Shown here one piece after another: positions 1 through 8,420 of a stretch of DNA of 64,000 bases. Location of the stretch: contig NZ_VDMA02000029.1 in assembly GCF_006334915.2 (NCBI RefSeq), positions 52,657 through 116,656 on the forward strand, written 5' to 3'. The translations under genes and the position numbers were made by a program. Below the pieces are notes generated by a model. That model had not been told where the DNA came from, searched no databases, and saw only the letters and a program-made list of their open reading frames with translations. Positions within the stretch are counted from its first letter, which is position 1. Each line of letters opens with the position of its first letter. The stretch is from Microbispora catharanthi (GTDB lineage Bacteria; Actinomycetota; Actinomycetes; Streptosporangiales; Streptosporangiaceae).

Positions 1-93
1 TGTTGACTGGAGGTCATCGGACCGCGGAGCCAGAACCATACGGCTTGTCGCTGACTATAACAGGCTCACTTGATTCGGCAATTCCCTTGAGAG

Positions 94-672
94 CTATCGG
101 GCCTGGAGGGCGTCGAGCGCCACGGCCATGGCGATGACCAGGCGGCGGTCGAGGCGCGGGTCGCGGATCTCGATGGCGTACCGGTCGCGCAGGCCCCACC
201 TGCGGTCCACCGAGAAGGCGATCGAGGCGCCGATGCTGAAGTCGAAGTGGTACGGCAGCCACTCCAGCGAGTCGGAGAACCGGCGCAGCAGGGCGACCGC
301 CAGGTGCCGCTCCTGCCCGGTCAGCGTCGGCAGTCCCGGCTGCTGGAGGTGCCAGGTCGAGCGGAGCAGCGACCGGCCGAAATCCTTGCGGAACGTCCCG
401 ATGGGGTTCCCCTCGTCGTCCACCACGTCGTACTCGCCGGCGAGGTCGAGGACCTTGCGCGCCTTGAACCCGGCCAGCGTCGCCTGCCGGGACTCGTCGG
501 TGTAGAGCGTCACCTGCTCCTTGAGCGCCATCCGCTTCTGCTCGGCGAAGGCCACGGCCTCGCCTTCCGAACCGTCGGGGAGAGCCACATGGACGACGTA
601 CCTGTTCACCATCATGGTGATTTTCTGGCGCAGGTACAGGCGGGTCTGTGCCTGCAGGGTCGCTATATCCAT
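94..672 (-). CDS. LURP-one-related / scramblase-like protein
   Basis: This is a 192-residue soluble protein with the pattern of the tubby C-terminal-like fold (LURP-one-related and phospholipid scramblase families). It opens with MDIATLQAQTRLYLRQKI, followed by alternating beta-strand blocks such as YDVVDDEGNPIG and a closing hydrophobic helix (VIAMAVALDAL). I chose the ATG at 672 because GGAG lies six bases upstream; an in-frame TTG at 684 has no good ribosome binding site. There is no signal peptide. The family is common in actinobacteria but its biochemical role is unknown. No partner gene is adjacent; the next gene is divergent. Confidence 0.75.
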   Translation of the reverse strand: MDIATLQAQTRLYLRQKITMMVNRYVVHVALPDGSEGEAVAFAEQKRMALKEQVTLYTDESRQATLAGFKARKVLDLAGEYDVVDDEGNPIGTFRKDFGRSLLRSTWHLQQPGLPTLTGQERHLAVALLRRFSDSLEWLPYHFDFSIGASIAFSVDRRWGLRDRYAIEIRDPRLDRRLVIAMAVALDALQAR

Positions 673-843
673 ATGAGACTCCAAGGACGGTCTTTGCCTC
701 CTTTATGCCCTCTTCCCGAAGAAGATCACCAGCGGGATACCCCTGAATTGGCGCTGTCTGGGGATCAGGGTTTTCTCAGGGTTCCTCGTGGAACGTGGTG
801 TCCATGGCCGTCCGTTGAACCGGATGACGAAAGGAGCCGATCG

Positions 844-1059
844 ATGTACCGATCGAGACAGCACAAGATCATCGCTGGCGTCTGCGGAGGGATCGCGGAC
901 CGGTACGGCATGTCGCCGACGGTCGTGCGGGTGCTGTTCCTGCTGTCCTGCATCTTGCCGGGTCCGCAGTTCGTGGCCTACCTCATCATGTGGGTGCTGT
1001 TCCCCAAGGCCCCGGCCGCGTCCGCCCCGGGCTACGACTACTCGCACGGGCGCAGGTAG
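844..1059 (+). CDS. PspC-domain membrane protein
   Basis: A 71-residue protein that is almost entirely one PspC domain. The family signature IIAGVCGGIADRYG (about residues 8-21) is followed by a hydrophobic transmembrane stretch, LLSCILPGPQFVAYLIMWVLF. PspC proteins sit in the inner membrane, and in some bacteria they sense envelope stress or act as small structural membrane proteins. The ATG at 844 has AAAGGAG seven bases upstream. It is shorter than E. coli PspC and lacks its leucine-zipper region, as is usual for actinobacterial stand-alone forms. No other phage-shock gene is in the window. Confidence 0.85.
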   Translation: MYRSRQHKIIAGVCGGIADRYGMSPTVVRVLFLLSCILPGPQFVAYLIMWVLFPKAPAASAPGYDYSHGRR

Positions 1060-1111
1060 GCGGCACGCGGCCACGCGGGTCCGTTTATGCTCACATCAGG
1101 AGAGGTGAGCG

Positions 1112-1750
1112 ATGATGCGGCAACGGCCCCTGACGCTGGTCCAGGACGACCTGGTCGACTACGAGAAGGCCATGGAGCGCATGGCCGCGCTGGTCGAGGA
1201 ACGGCAGGACGACGCGCGGCCCGACACGTTGTGGCTGCTCAGCCACCCGCCGGTCTTCACGGTCGGCAAGCGGACGCTGGAGACCCACCTGCCCGACCCG
1301 GCGGCCGGCATCCCCGTGGTGCCGACCGGCCGCGGCGGCCAGCTCACCTATCACGGGCCCGGGCAGCTCGTCGGCTATCTCATCGTGAAGCTGCGGGCCG
1401 GCGAGGGCGTGGTCGACTACATCCGCGAGGTCGAGCTGCGGCTGGTCGAGGCGCTGGGCAAGATCGGCGTCCCGGCCGAGCGGCGCGACACCCCGCCCGG
1501 GTCGGAGCTGCTCACGGGCGTGTGGACCCGGGACACCGGGCGGAAGATCGTCTCGATCGGCATGCGGTCGAGCCGGTCGGTCACCAGCCACGGCTTCGCG
1601 CTCAACGTGGACGGCGACCTCACGCCGTGGGACCTCGCGGTGCCCTGCGGCATGCCCGACGTGGAGATGACCTCGATCGCCCGCGAGCTCGGGCGGGCCT
1701 CCATGGAGGAGACCCGCCGCTTCGTCGCGGAGGCGTTCGAGGCCTCCTGA
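1112..1750 (+). CDS. lipB: Lipoyl(octanoyl) transferase LipB
   Basis: LipB moves octanoate from octanoyl-ACP to the lipoyl domains of 2-oxoacid dehydrogenases and glycine cleavage H protein, the first step of endogenous lipoate synthesis. The 212-residue product has the substrate-pocket motif RGGQLTYHGPGQ (residues 74-85), the catalytic Lys145 in GRKIVSIG and the acyl-accepting Cys179 in VPCGMPDVE. The length is normal for the family. The ATG doublet at 1112 follows AGGAGAGG. lipA, often the neighbour, is not downstream; the next gene is convergent. Confidence 0.95.
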   Translation: MMRQRPLTLVQDDLVDYEKAMERMAALVEERQDDARPDTLWLLSHPPVFTVGKRTLETHLPDPAAGIPVVPTGRGGQLTYHGPGQLVGYLIVKLRAGEGVVDYIREVELRLVEALGKIGVPAERRDTPPGSELLTGVWTRDTGRKIVSIGMRSSRSVTSHGFALNVDGDLTPWDLAVPCGMPDVEMTSIARELGRASMEETRRFVAEAFEAS

Positions 1751-1760
1751 CGGCCGGCGG

Positions 1761-1859
1761 TCACAGGGCCCCGGCCGCGCTCTCCAGGCCGCGGGTCACC
1801 CGATTCCGCCAGTCGCCCGCCGGGTTGGGCGGGCCGTAGACGGGGAGATCAGGCCACGG
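1761..1859 (-). other. Possible C-terminal coding remnant in convergent gap
   Basis: In the gap between lipB and the permease, one minus-strand frame reads a protein-like C-terminus (for example VYGPPNPAGDWRNRVTRGL) ending at a TGA. This frame is one base off the end of the permease gene and has no start codon or ribosome binding site of its own. It could be the end of a lost small gene or a frameshifted tail of the permease. I cannot assign it to a family. Confidence 0.2.
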
Positions 1860-3408
1860 GCTCGGGCTCGCCGACACCGTCGCCGACGTCGTCGACCGTA
1901 CGGCGGGGCCCGGCGAACCAGTGCTTGGCCGACAGGTGCCACCACAGGGCGATGCCGATGAGCACTGCGCCCACGGCGATGGGGGCGTAGTTCACCGACG
2001 TCCAGGTGAAGTCCTTGTTGCCCGGGACGCCCGCAGGGGCGATGGGCAGGATGAAGTAGATCGAGATGATCGCGATCTCGATCACGGCGATCCAGGACAG
2101 CGCCTTGTACTTGCGCCCCAGGGTCCACGGCCCGGGCTGGAAGGAGTCCCCGGCGCGCAGGCGCAGCCAGATCGGGATGAGGAACGCGAGGTAGAGCCCG
2201 ATCACCGCGATGGACACCACGGCGAGGAACGCCACGGGGGTCGTCGTGCCCTCGGGCGCGTAGAGCGCGGGCAGCGTGATCAGCAGCGCGACCCCGCAAC
2301 CGCCGATGATCGCGTTGACCGGCGTGCGGTTGCGGTCGACCTTCGACCACAGCCGCCAGCCCGGCACCGCGCCGTCGCGGGAGAACGCGTACGTCATCCG
2401 CGACATCGAGGTCACGCAGCTCATGCCGCAGAAGAACTGCCCGACCGTGGAGATGCCGAAGATGACGGTGGCGAGGGTGGACGACAGCGACGAGGTGAAG
2501 ATGGCCCCGACGAAGCCGCCCTCGGCGTCGACGGCGTCCACGTTCGTGGCCGCGAACAGGAACGACAGCAGCAGGATCCAGCCGCCGATCGCGGAGTAGA
2601 AGATCGACTGCCACAGGCCCTTGGCCGCGGTGCGGGCCGCGCCGTGGGTCTCCTCCGACACGTGGGCGCAGGCGTCGAAGCCGGTGATCGTGTACTGCGT
2701 GAGCAGGAAGCCCAGCGGCAGCACGTACAGCCAGAAGGCCGGGCCCGAGCCGCCGTCGCCGAAACCGGAGTGGTTGAAGGTCTCGAACAGGAAGCCCACG
2801 CTCTGGTGCTTCGACGGGCCGAAGATCAGGATCAGCACGACGGCCGCCGCGCCGAACACGTGCCACCACACCGAGACGTTCTGCAGCAGTGAGATCAGGC
2901 GGTGGCTGAAGATGTTGATCAACGCGTGCAGCACCAGGACGATCGCGAACAGCAGGAACGTCTGGTGCAGCGCGTTGCCGTTCGCCCAGGAGTCGCTGAA
3001 CCGGCCGATCGTGATGTTCAGGAACGTCGCGCAGCCGTAGTCGACCGACGCGGTCACCGCGATCAGGCCGATCAGGTTGAGCCAGCCGGTGAACCAGCCG
3101 TGGACCGGCCCGCCCAGCTTCGCGGCCCACCAGTAGATGCCGCCCGCCGTGGGGTACGCGGAGACCAGCTCCGCCATGCAGAACCCGATGATCAGAATGA
3201 ACGCCGAGATCAGCGGCCAGCCGATCGAGATCGCAAGGGGCCCGCCGTTGTTCCACGCCTGGCTGAAGGTGGTGAAACACCCGGCCAGGATCGAGATGAT
3301 GGAGAAGGAGATCGCGAAGTTGGAGAACCCGCTCCAGGTGCGGGCCAGTTCCTGTTTGTAGCCGAGTTCCGCTAGTCGCTTGGCGTCGTCGTCGAGGGCT
3401 TGCGCCAC
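1849..3408 (-). CDS. APC-superfamily amino acid permease
   Basis: This 519-residue integral membrane transporter has about twelve hydrophobic segments. The amino acid/polyamine/organocation signature appears in the first membrane helices (NFAISFSIISILAGCFTTF, then SAYPTAGGIYWWAAKLGG). It should import an amino acid, amine or related compound by proton symport; the sequence does not show which. The GTG at 3408 is preceded by GAGGAGG. It lies 11 bases downstream of a phosphotransferase gene on the same strand, so the two are probably one operon. The divergent neighbour is a dimethylglycine/sarcosine dehydrogenase-like enzyme, which suggests a methylated amine or N-methyl amino acid as substrate (inference). 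Confidence 0.9.
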   Translation of the reverse strand: MAQALDDDAKRLAELGYKQELARTWSGFSNFAISFSIISILAGCFTTFSQAWNNGGPLAISIGWPLISAFILIIGFCMAELVSAYPTAGGIYWWAAKLGGPVHGWFTGWLNLIGLIAVTASVDYGCATFLNITIGRFSDSWANGNALHQTFLLFAIVLVLHALINIFSHRLISLLQNVSVWWHVFGAAAVVLILIFGPSKHQSVGFLFETFNHSGFGDGGSGPAFWLYVLPLGFLLTQYTITGFDACAHVSEETHGAARTAAKGLWQSIFYSAIGGWILLLSFLFAATNVDAVDAEGGFVGAIFTSSLSSTLATVIFGISTVGQFFCGMSCVTSMSRMTYAFSRDGAVPGWRLWSKVDRNRTPVNAIIGGCGVALLITLPALYAPEGTTTPVAFLAVVSIAVIGLYLAFLIPIWLRLRAGDSFQPGPWTLGRKYKALSWIAVIEIAIISIYFILPIAPAGVPGNKDFTWTSVNYAPIAVGAVLIGIALWWHLSAKHWFAGPRRTVDDVGDGVGEPEPVA

Positions 3409-3419
3409 TGAGGCCTCCT

Positions 3420-4337
3420 CTAACTGGTGCGGAGTTTCCGGACGCCGTCGAGCAGGCGTCCGAAGCGTGGATCCCCGAGGTCGCGTACGGCTTGGGCGAA
3501 CTTGTCGGCGGCCTCGGCGGAGTAGTCGAATCCGGGCAGGGCCCCACCGCGGACCAGCCCCTCGTGGATGACGAACCAGAGCGTCCAGGTGAGGTTGGAC
3601 ATGATCAGGTTCAGCCGCACCCGGGGGACGTGCTCGTCGTCGCCGAAGTAGGCCCGCGTGAGCCGTACGACCTCGTCGGGGTCGAAGTCGGACTCGGCGG
3701 CGATGTCCCCCAGCTCGAAACAGGGGTCGTTGTCGCCGGAGAGCTGGTAGTCGACGATCCGGACGCCGTCGCCGGTGGCGATCAGGTTCTCGGCCAGCAG
3801 GTCGTTGTGGCAGGGGACCGTGGGAAGCGGGCACCGGGCCAGCGCCGCCTCGATGTCGGCCGCGACCGGCAGCACGTCCTCGTATCCGGCGGGAAGGGCC
3901 AGGCCGTGGGCACGGCACCGCGCCACGTACTCCCGGAGCTTGCCGAAGATCGAGAAGTCGTTGCCGAAGCGGGGGCCGGTGTGCAGGCGGCGGCAGGCGT
4001 CCGCCACCTCCTCGATCCGCGCGGCCACGGCCGGGGCGTCGAGGGTGACCCCCTCGACGTACTCCAGGAGGAGGACGCCCGGCAGCACGTGGACGACGCC
4101 GGGGCCGATCCCGGACGACGCCGCGGCGACCGTGTTGGCGATCTCCTGGTCGAGCGGGATGCCGAGTCCGGTCTCGGCGATGCGCGGGTCGAGCACCCGC
4201 AGGAGCCAGCGGTCGCCGTCCTCGCTGTCGACCCTGGCGATGTGGTGGCTGAGCCCGCCCTTGATCGTCGTGAAGGTCAGCGGCCGCCCGGCCCAGGCCG
4301 TGACGAGATCCATTGCGTCTGCGACGGGATCTGGCAT
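3420..4337 (-). CDS. Aminoglycoside/choline-kinase-like phosphotransferase
   Basis: A 305-residue protein of the APH/choline-ethanolamine kinase fold. The catalytic loop is HNDLLAENL with Asp179 and Asn184, and the metal-binding Asp196 follows in IVDYQLSGDND. It probably phosphorylates a small hydroxylated or amine substrate with ATP. The ATG at 4337 has AAGGAG at good spacing. The permease gene starts 11 bases after its stop, so uptake and phosphorylation appear coupled. The context resembles choline- or ethanolamine-type metabolism, but the substrate cannot be read from the sequence. Confidence 0.85.
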   Translation of the reverse strand: MPDPVADAMDLVTAWAGRPLTFTTIKGGLSHHIARVDSEDGDRWLLRVLDPRIAETGLGIPLDQEIANTVAAASSGIGPGVVHVLPGVLLLEYVEGVTLDAPAVAARIEEVADACRRLHTGPRFGNDFSIFGKLREYVARCRAHGLALPAGYEDVLPVAADIEAALARCPLPTVPCHNDLLAENLIATGDGVRIVDYQLSGDNDPCFELGDIAAESDFDPDEVVRLTRAYFGDDEHVPRVRLNLIMSNLTWTLWFVIHEGLVRGGALPGFDYSAEAADKFAQAVRDLGDPRFGRLLDGVRKLRTS

Positions 4338-4350
4338 GCCCGGCTCCTTT

Positions 4351-4368
4351 TGGTCTACCTTCAGACCA
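4351..4368. promoter_or_regulatory. Inverted repeat in divergent promoter region
   Basis: The half-sites TGGTCT and AGACCA are separated by six bases. They lie in the 72-bp gap between the divergently transcribed phosphotransferase/permease operon and the dehydrogenase gene. The position and symmetry suit an operator that controls both directions. No regulator gene is adjacent, so the cognate protein is unknown. Confidence 0.4.
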
Positions 4369-4409
4369 TTGATCCGATTGTCTGGGCCGGGTGTTACAGG
4401 ACGGTACCG

Positions 4410-6833
4410 ATGTCGCAACTTCCCGCAGACGCCCGCGCCGTCGTCATCGGCGGCGGAGTGGCCGGATGCAGCGTCGCCTATCACCTCGCCCGGCTCGGCT
4501 GGACCGACGTGATCCTGGTCGAGCGGCACGGCCTCACCGAGGGCACGACCTGGCACTCCGCCGGCTTCGTCGGCCAGCTCAGGTCCACCGTCACGCAGAC
4601 CCGGATGATCATGTACTCGGCCGGCCTCTATCCGGAGTTGCGCGAGCTGACCGGGCTCGATCCGGGCTGGCACGGCGTGGGCGGCCTGCGCCTGGCCACC
4701 ACCCCCGAGCGCATGGAGGAACTGCTGCGCCAGGCAGGGGCCGCCGAGACGTACGGGCTCGACCTGGAGGTGCTCGACCCCCGGGGCACACTCGACCGGC
4801 TGCCGCTGCTGGAGGTGGGCGACGTCCTCGGGGCGCTGTGGCTGCCGGGGGACGGGTGGCTCGACCCGGCCCGGCTCGGCCACGCCCTGGCCGAGGGCGC
4901 CCGCACGCTCGGCGTACGGATCTTCACGGGCGTGGAGGTCACCGGCGTCGACGTCCACGACGGCCGCGTGACCGCCGTACGGCTGCGCGGCGAGGACGGC
5001 GAGCACGTCGTGCGCACGGAGACCGTCGTCAACGCGGCGGGGGCGGCGGCCGGGGTGGTCGGCCGGATGGCCGGGGCCGACATCCCGATCGTGCCGATCA
5101 AGCACCAGTACGTGGTGACCCCGGCGTCCGGTGTCCCTGCGGACACGCCGACCGTCCGGGACCCGGACAACATCGTGTACTTCCGCGAGGAGGACGGCGG
5201 CATCCTCGTGGGCGGCTACATCAGGAGCCCGCAGGTCTGGGACGCCGACCGGCCGCTGTCCGAGCCCCGCACCCTCTTCACGCCCGACATGGCGAAGTTC
5301 CGCGAGTCGTGGGACTCGGCGGTCCGGCGGGTGCCGTCACTGAAGCCGGTCGGCGACGGCGACGACCCGGCGGCGTTCCGCAAGGTCGTGCACGGGCCGG
5401 AGGCGTTCACGCCCGACGGGGAGTTCCTGCTGGGGGAGACCGCGGTCGCCGGGCTGTGGGTGGCGGCCGGCTTCTGCGTGCACGGCCTGGCCGCCGCCGG
5501 CGGCGTGGGCAAGGTCATGGCCGAGTGGATCGTCGAGGGCGCTCCCGAATATGACGTCTTCGGCATGGATGTGCGCCGTTTCGGGGGGCATGCCCGATCC
5601 GTACGCTGGGCCCGCACCCGCGCCTTGGACTCCTACAGCACGTACTACGACATCGTCTATCCCGGTGAGGAGCGCACCGCCGCCCGGCCGCTGCGCCGTT
5701 CGCCTGCCTGGGTGCGGCACGAGGCGCTGGGCGCGTCCTTCGGGGAGAAGGCCGGTTGGGAGCGGGTCAACTGGTACCCGCCCACGTCGGACGCCGAGAC
5801 CGCACGGACCGTACGGCCGAGGGGCTGGGCGGGCCGCGTATGGTCTCCCGCGATTCGCGAGGAGTGCCTGGCGACGCGGGACGCCGCCGGACTGTTCGAT
5901 CAGACGTCCTTCGCCAAGCTGGAGATATCCGGATCCGTCGCTGACCTGGAACGGCTCGCGGGTAACACGCTGGACCGGCCGGTCGGCTCGGTCGTCTACA
6001 CCCAGTTGCTCAACCGGCGCGGCGGCGTCGAGGCGGACGTGACCGTGACCCGGCTGGCGGAGGACCGGTTCCGCCTCGTCACCGGCACCGCGTTCGGGGC
6101 GCACGACGCCGCGCTGCTGCGCCGTCACGGGCTCGCGGTCGCCGACGTCACCTCCGCCTACGCGTGCTACTGCCTGTGGGGGCCTCGGGCGTACGGGATC
6201 CTGGCGTCGCTGACCGACGACGACCTGACCTTCGGCTACCTGCGGGCCGCCGAGATCAGCGTCGGGCACGTCCCGGTGCTCGCCCAGCGGGTCACGTTCG
6301 TGGGCGAGTTCGGCTGGGAGCTCTACTGCCCGGCCGAGTATGGGCTGACGCTGTGGGACGCCCTCATGGAGGCGGGCCTGCCGCACGGTATGCGGCCGGC
6401 GGGCTACCGCGCGCTCGACTCGCTGCGACTGGAGAAGGGCTACCGCGTCTGGGGCCTCGACGTCACGCCCGAGACCACCCCGCTGGAGGCCGGGCTCGGC
6501 TTCGCCGTACGGCCGGAGCGCCGGGCCGCCCTGCCGCGTCCCCGCACGGCGCTGCGCTGCCTGGTGCTCGACGACGAGCGTGACGTCTGCCTGGGCGGCG
6601 AGCCCGTCCGGCTGGACGGCCGTCCGGTATCCCGTGTGACCAGCGGCGGGTTCGGCCACCGGGTCGGCCGCTCGATCGCGTACGCCTATCTGCCGGTGAA
6701 GGTGGGGCCCGGCGAACGTGTCGAGGTCGGCGTCAACGGCCGCCGCGTGGCCGCCACCGTCACCCGTGAGCCGCTCTACGACCCGGACGGCTCCCGCGTC
6801 AAGGCCGAGCCCTGGGCGGCAGCCGGCAGGTGA
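4410..6833 (+). CDS. FAD-dependent dimethylglycine/sarcosine dehydrogenase-like protein
   Basis: An 807-residue fusion of an N-terminal DAO-type oxidoreductase (about residues 10-370) and a C-terminal glycine-cleavage T-like folate domain (about 430-800). The Rossmann motif GGGVAG starts at residue 14. TTWHSAG carries His49, which matches the covalent FAD-attachment position of this family. Enzymes of this type demethylate dimethylglycine or sarcosine and pass the one-carbon unit to tetrahydrofolate. Near the C-terminus the usual GxFIGREAL-like segment is missing (LGFAVRPERRAALPRPR instead), so this part looks shortened. It is divergent from the permease/phosphotransferase operon and convergent with the next gene. 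Confidence 0.88.
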   Translation: MSQLPADARAVVIGGGVAGCSVAYHLARLGWTDVILVERHGLTEGTTWHSAGFVGQLRSTVTQTRMIMYSAGLYPELRELTGLDPGWHGVGGLRLATTPERMEELLRQAGAAETYGLDLEVLDPRGTLDRLPLLEVGDVLGALWLPGDGWLDPARLGHALAEGARTLGVRIFTGVEVTGVDVHDGRVTAVRLRGEDGEHVVRTETVVNAAGAAAGVVGRMAGADIPIVPIKHQYVVTPASGVPADTPTVRDPDNIVYFREEDGGILVGGYIRSPQVWDADRPLSEPRTLFTPDMAKFRESWDSAVRRVPSLKPVGDGDDPAAFRKVVHGPEAFTPDGEFLLGETAVAGLWVAAGFCVHGLAAAGGVGKVMAEWIVEGAPEYDVFGMDVRRFGGHARSVRWARTRALDSYSTYYDIVYPGEERTAARPLRRSPAWVRHEALGASFGEKAGWERVNWYPPTSDAETARTVRPRGWAGRVWSPAIREECLATRDAAGLFDQTSFAKLEISGSVADLERLAGNTLDRPVGSVVYTQLLNRRGGVEADVTVTRLAEDRFRLVTGTAFGAHDAALLRRHGLAVADVTSAYACYCLWGPRAYGILASLTDDDLTFGYLRAAEISVGHVPVLAQRVTFVGEFGWELYCPAEYGLTLWDALMEAGLPHGMRPAGYRALDSLRLEKGYRVWGLDVTPETTPLEAGLGFAVRPERRAALPRPRTALRCLVLDDERDVCLGGEPVRLDGRPVSRVTSGGFGHRVGRSIAYAYLPVKVGPGERVEVGVNGRRVAATVTREPLYDPDGSRVKAEPWAAAGR

Positions 6834-6837
6834 CCGG

Positions 6838-7716
6838 TCACGGGGGCAGTTCGCCGCGGGTGGGCAGGCCCTGCCAGGAGCTGTGGCTGGCGACCGCGAA
6901 GGCGGCCACCGAGATGCCGCGCTTGAGGCGGTCCGACGGGTGCAGCCCGTCCAGGATCGCGCTGAGGTAGCCCGCGACGAACGCGCCGCCGACCTCGGAG
7001 GGATCGACTGCGGTCACCGGGGCGGCCTGGGTGTCGTAGCGCAGGCCCTCGATGGTGGCGCTGGCTCCCTTGGCGCCCCGGGTCACGACCAGTTCGGGCG
7101 TGGACGCGAGCACGGGCTCCACGAGCATGAGCTCGTCCTGGGTCGCGAAGAGCACGTCGGCCGAGGCGGCGAGCTCCGTGAGCCCCTGCCGGGCCTCCTC
7201 CACGCTCTCCCACAGGTTCGCGCGGTGGTTGACGTCCACCGAGACGAGCACACCGGCGTCCCTGGCGATCTTGACGGCATGGTGGACGGCGCTCCAGGCG
7301 AGGCCGCTCAGCCCGAGGGTGACGCCGGTGACGTGCAGGATCCGCGCCGACTGGACGGCCTCACCGGGCACGTCGCCGGTCGACAGGTGCGACCCGGCCG
7401 AGCCCTCCCGGTAGTGGACGGCGTGCGACGAACGGCCGATGCGCCGCTGGCGGAGGATCAGCCCGGTCGCCGCCGTCTCGTCCACGCGTACGTGGGAGAC
7501 GTTCACGCCTTCGCCGCGCAGCACGGTCAGCGTGCGCATGCCCAGTTCGTCGGCGCTGACCCGGCCCAGCCAGCTCACCGTGTGGCCGAGCCGGGCCAGG
7601 CCGACCGCCGTCGTCAGCTCGGGCCCCTCCACGTCGAGGCGGATGGTCATGTCATGCCGGAGCCGGTCGCCGGAGACGACGCCCAATGCCTCTCCGAGCG
7701 TGAAAACCTGGGTCAT
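6838..7716 (-). CDS. PfkB-family sugar kinase homolog, probably inactive
   Basis: A 292-residue protein with the overall ribokinase/PfkB fold, similar to 2-keto-3-deoxygluconate or fructo-kinases. The family's diagnostic GAGD motif, which supplies the catalytic Asp and anion hole, reads EVGG here (residues 241-244, in VDPSEVGGAFVAGY). The N-terminal GG-x3-N substrate motif is also altered (VEGPELTTAVGLARLG). Two key sites are therefore lost while the scaffold is intact and full length, so this may be a binding or regulatory pseudoenzyme. It converges on the dehydrogenase gene with a four-base gap. No clear ribosome binding site precedes the ATG. Confidence 0.8.
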   Translation of the reverse strand: MTQVFTLGEALGVVSGDRLRHDMTIRLDVEGPELTTAVGLARLGHTVSWLGRVSADELGMRTLTVLRGEGVNVSHVRVDETAATGLILRQRRIGRSSHAVHYREGSAGSHLSTGDVPGEAVQSARILHVTGVTLGLSGLAWSAVHHAVKIARDAGVLVSVDVNHRANLWESVEEARQGLTELAASADVLFATQDELMLVEPVLASTPELVVTRGAKGASATIEGLRYDTQAAPVTAVDPSEVGGAFVAGYLSAILDGLHPSDRLKRGISVAAFAVASHSSWQGLPTRGELPP

Positions 7717-7783
7717 GCCGTAAGTCCGCGGGATCGCACCCGGAAAGCATGACAGAGCCTGATCTGCCCGGGAAAGTCCTCGC

Positions 7784-8329
7784 TCAGGCGCGGAACGCGT
7801 CCACGGCGGCCTGGCAGAAGGCCTTCAGGTCGTCCGGCTTCCGGCTGGTCACCAGGGTGTTCGGGCCACCCGTGCAGACCATGACCTCCTGGTCCACCCA
7901 GGTCGCCCCCGCGTTGCGCAGGTCGGTCTGGAGGCTGGGCCACGAGGTCAGCGTGCGCCCGCGCACCACGCCGGCCTCCACGAGGGTCCACGGCGCGTGG
8001 CAGATCGCCGCGACCGGCTTGCCCGCGTCGAAGAACTCCTTGACGAACCGTACGGCCTCCGGCCGCATCCGCAGGAAGTCGGGGTTGGCGACCCCGCCGG
8101 GGAGGACCAGCCCGTCGAATTCGGCGGCGGAGACCTCTCCGGCCACGGCGTCCACGGGGAAGGTGCCGGCCTTGTCGAGGTGGTTGAACGCCTGGATCTC
8201 CCCGCGCTCCACCGAGACCAGCCTCGGCGTGCCGCCCGCCTGCTGGACGGCCTGCCACGGCTCGGTGAGCTCGACCTGCTCGACCCCTTCGGGGGCGACG
8301 AGGAATGCGATCGTCTTGCCCTGGATCAT
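7784..8329 (-). CDS. DJ-1/PfpI family protein
   Basis: A 181-residue class I glutamine amidotransferase-like protein of the PfpI/YhbO group. These proteins act as deglycases, chaperones or cysteine peptidases under stress. The nucleophile elbow AICHAPW contains Cys110 and His111, and the conserved acidic residue lies near the N-terminus (VEQVELTEPW). The ATG at 8329 follows GGGGAG; upstream in-frame codons lack such a site. Length matches the family. The gene is divergent from the DUF72 gene and may share its promoter region. Confidence 0.9.
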   Translation of the reverse strand: MIQGKTIAFLVAPEGVEQVELTEPWQAVQQAGGTPRLVSVERGEIQAFNHLDKAGTFPVDAVAGEVSAAEFDGLVLPGGVANPDFLRMRPEAVRFVKEFFDAGKPVAAICHAPWTLVEAGVVRGRTLTSWPSLQTDLRNAGATWVDQEVMVCTGGPNTLVTSRKPDDLKAFCQAAVDAFRA

Positions 8330-8420
8330 CGTGCTCCCCTTTCGGCGCGTTTTTGCTTCTTCTTGACGTCGCGTGCCCCGCTGGCCGCGATCTATGCCGT
8401 CCGCTGGGTAGGGGAGGGAC

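Noticed and set aside
4338..4409. Possible glycine riboswitch before the dimethylglycine-dehydrogenase-like gene
   Set aside because: The gap is only 72 bp, too short for the aptamer, and shows just one inverted repeat.
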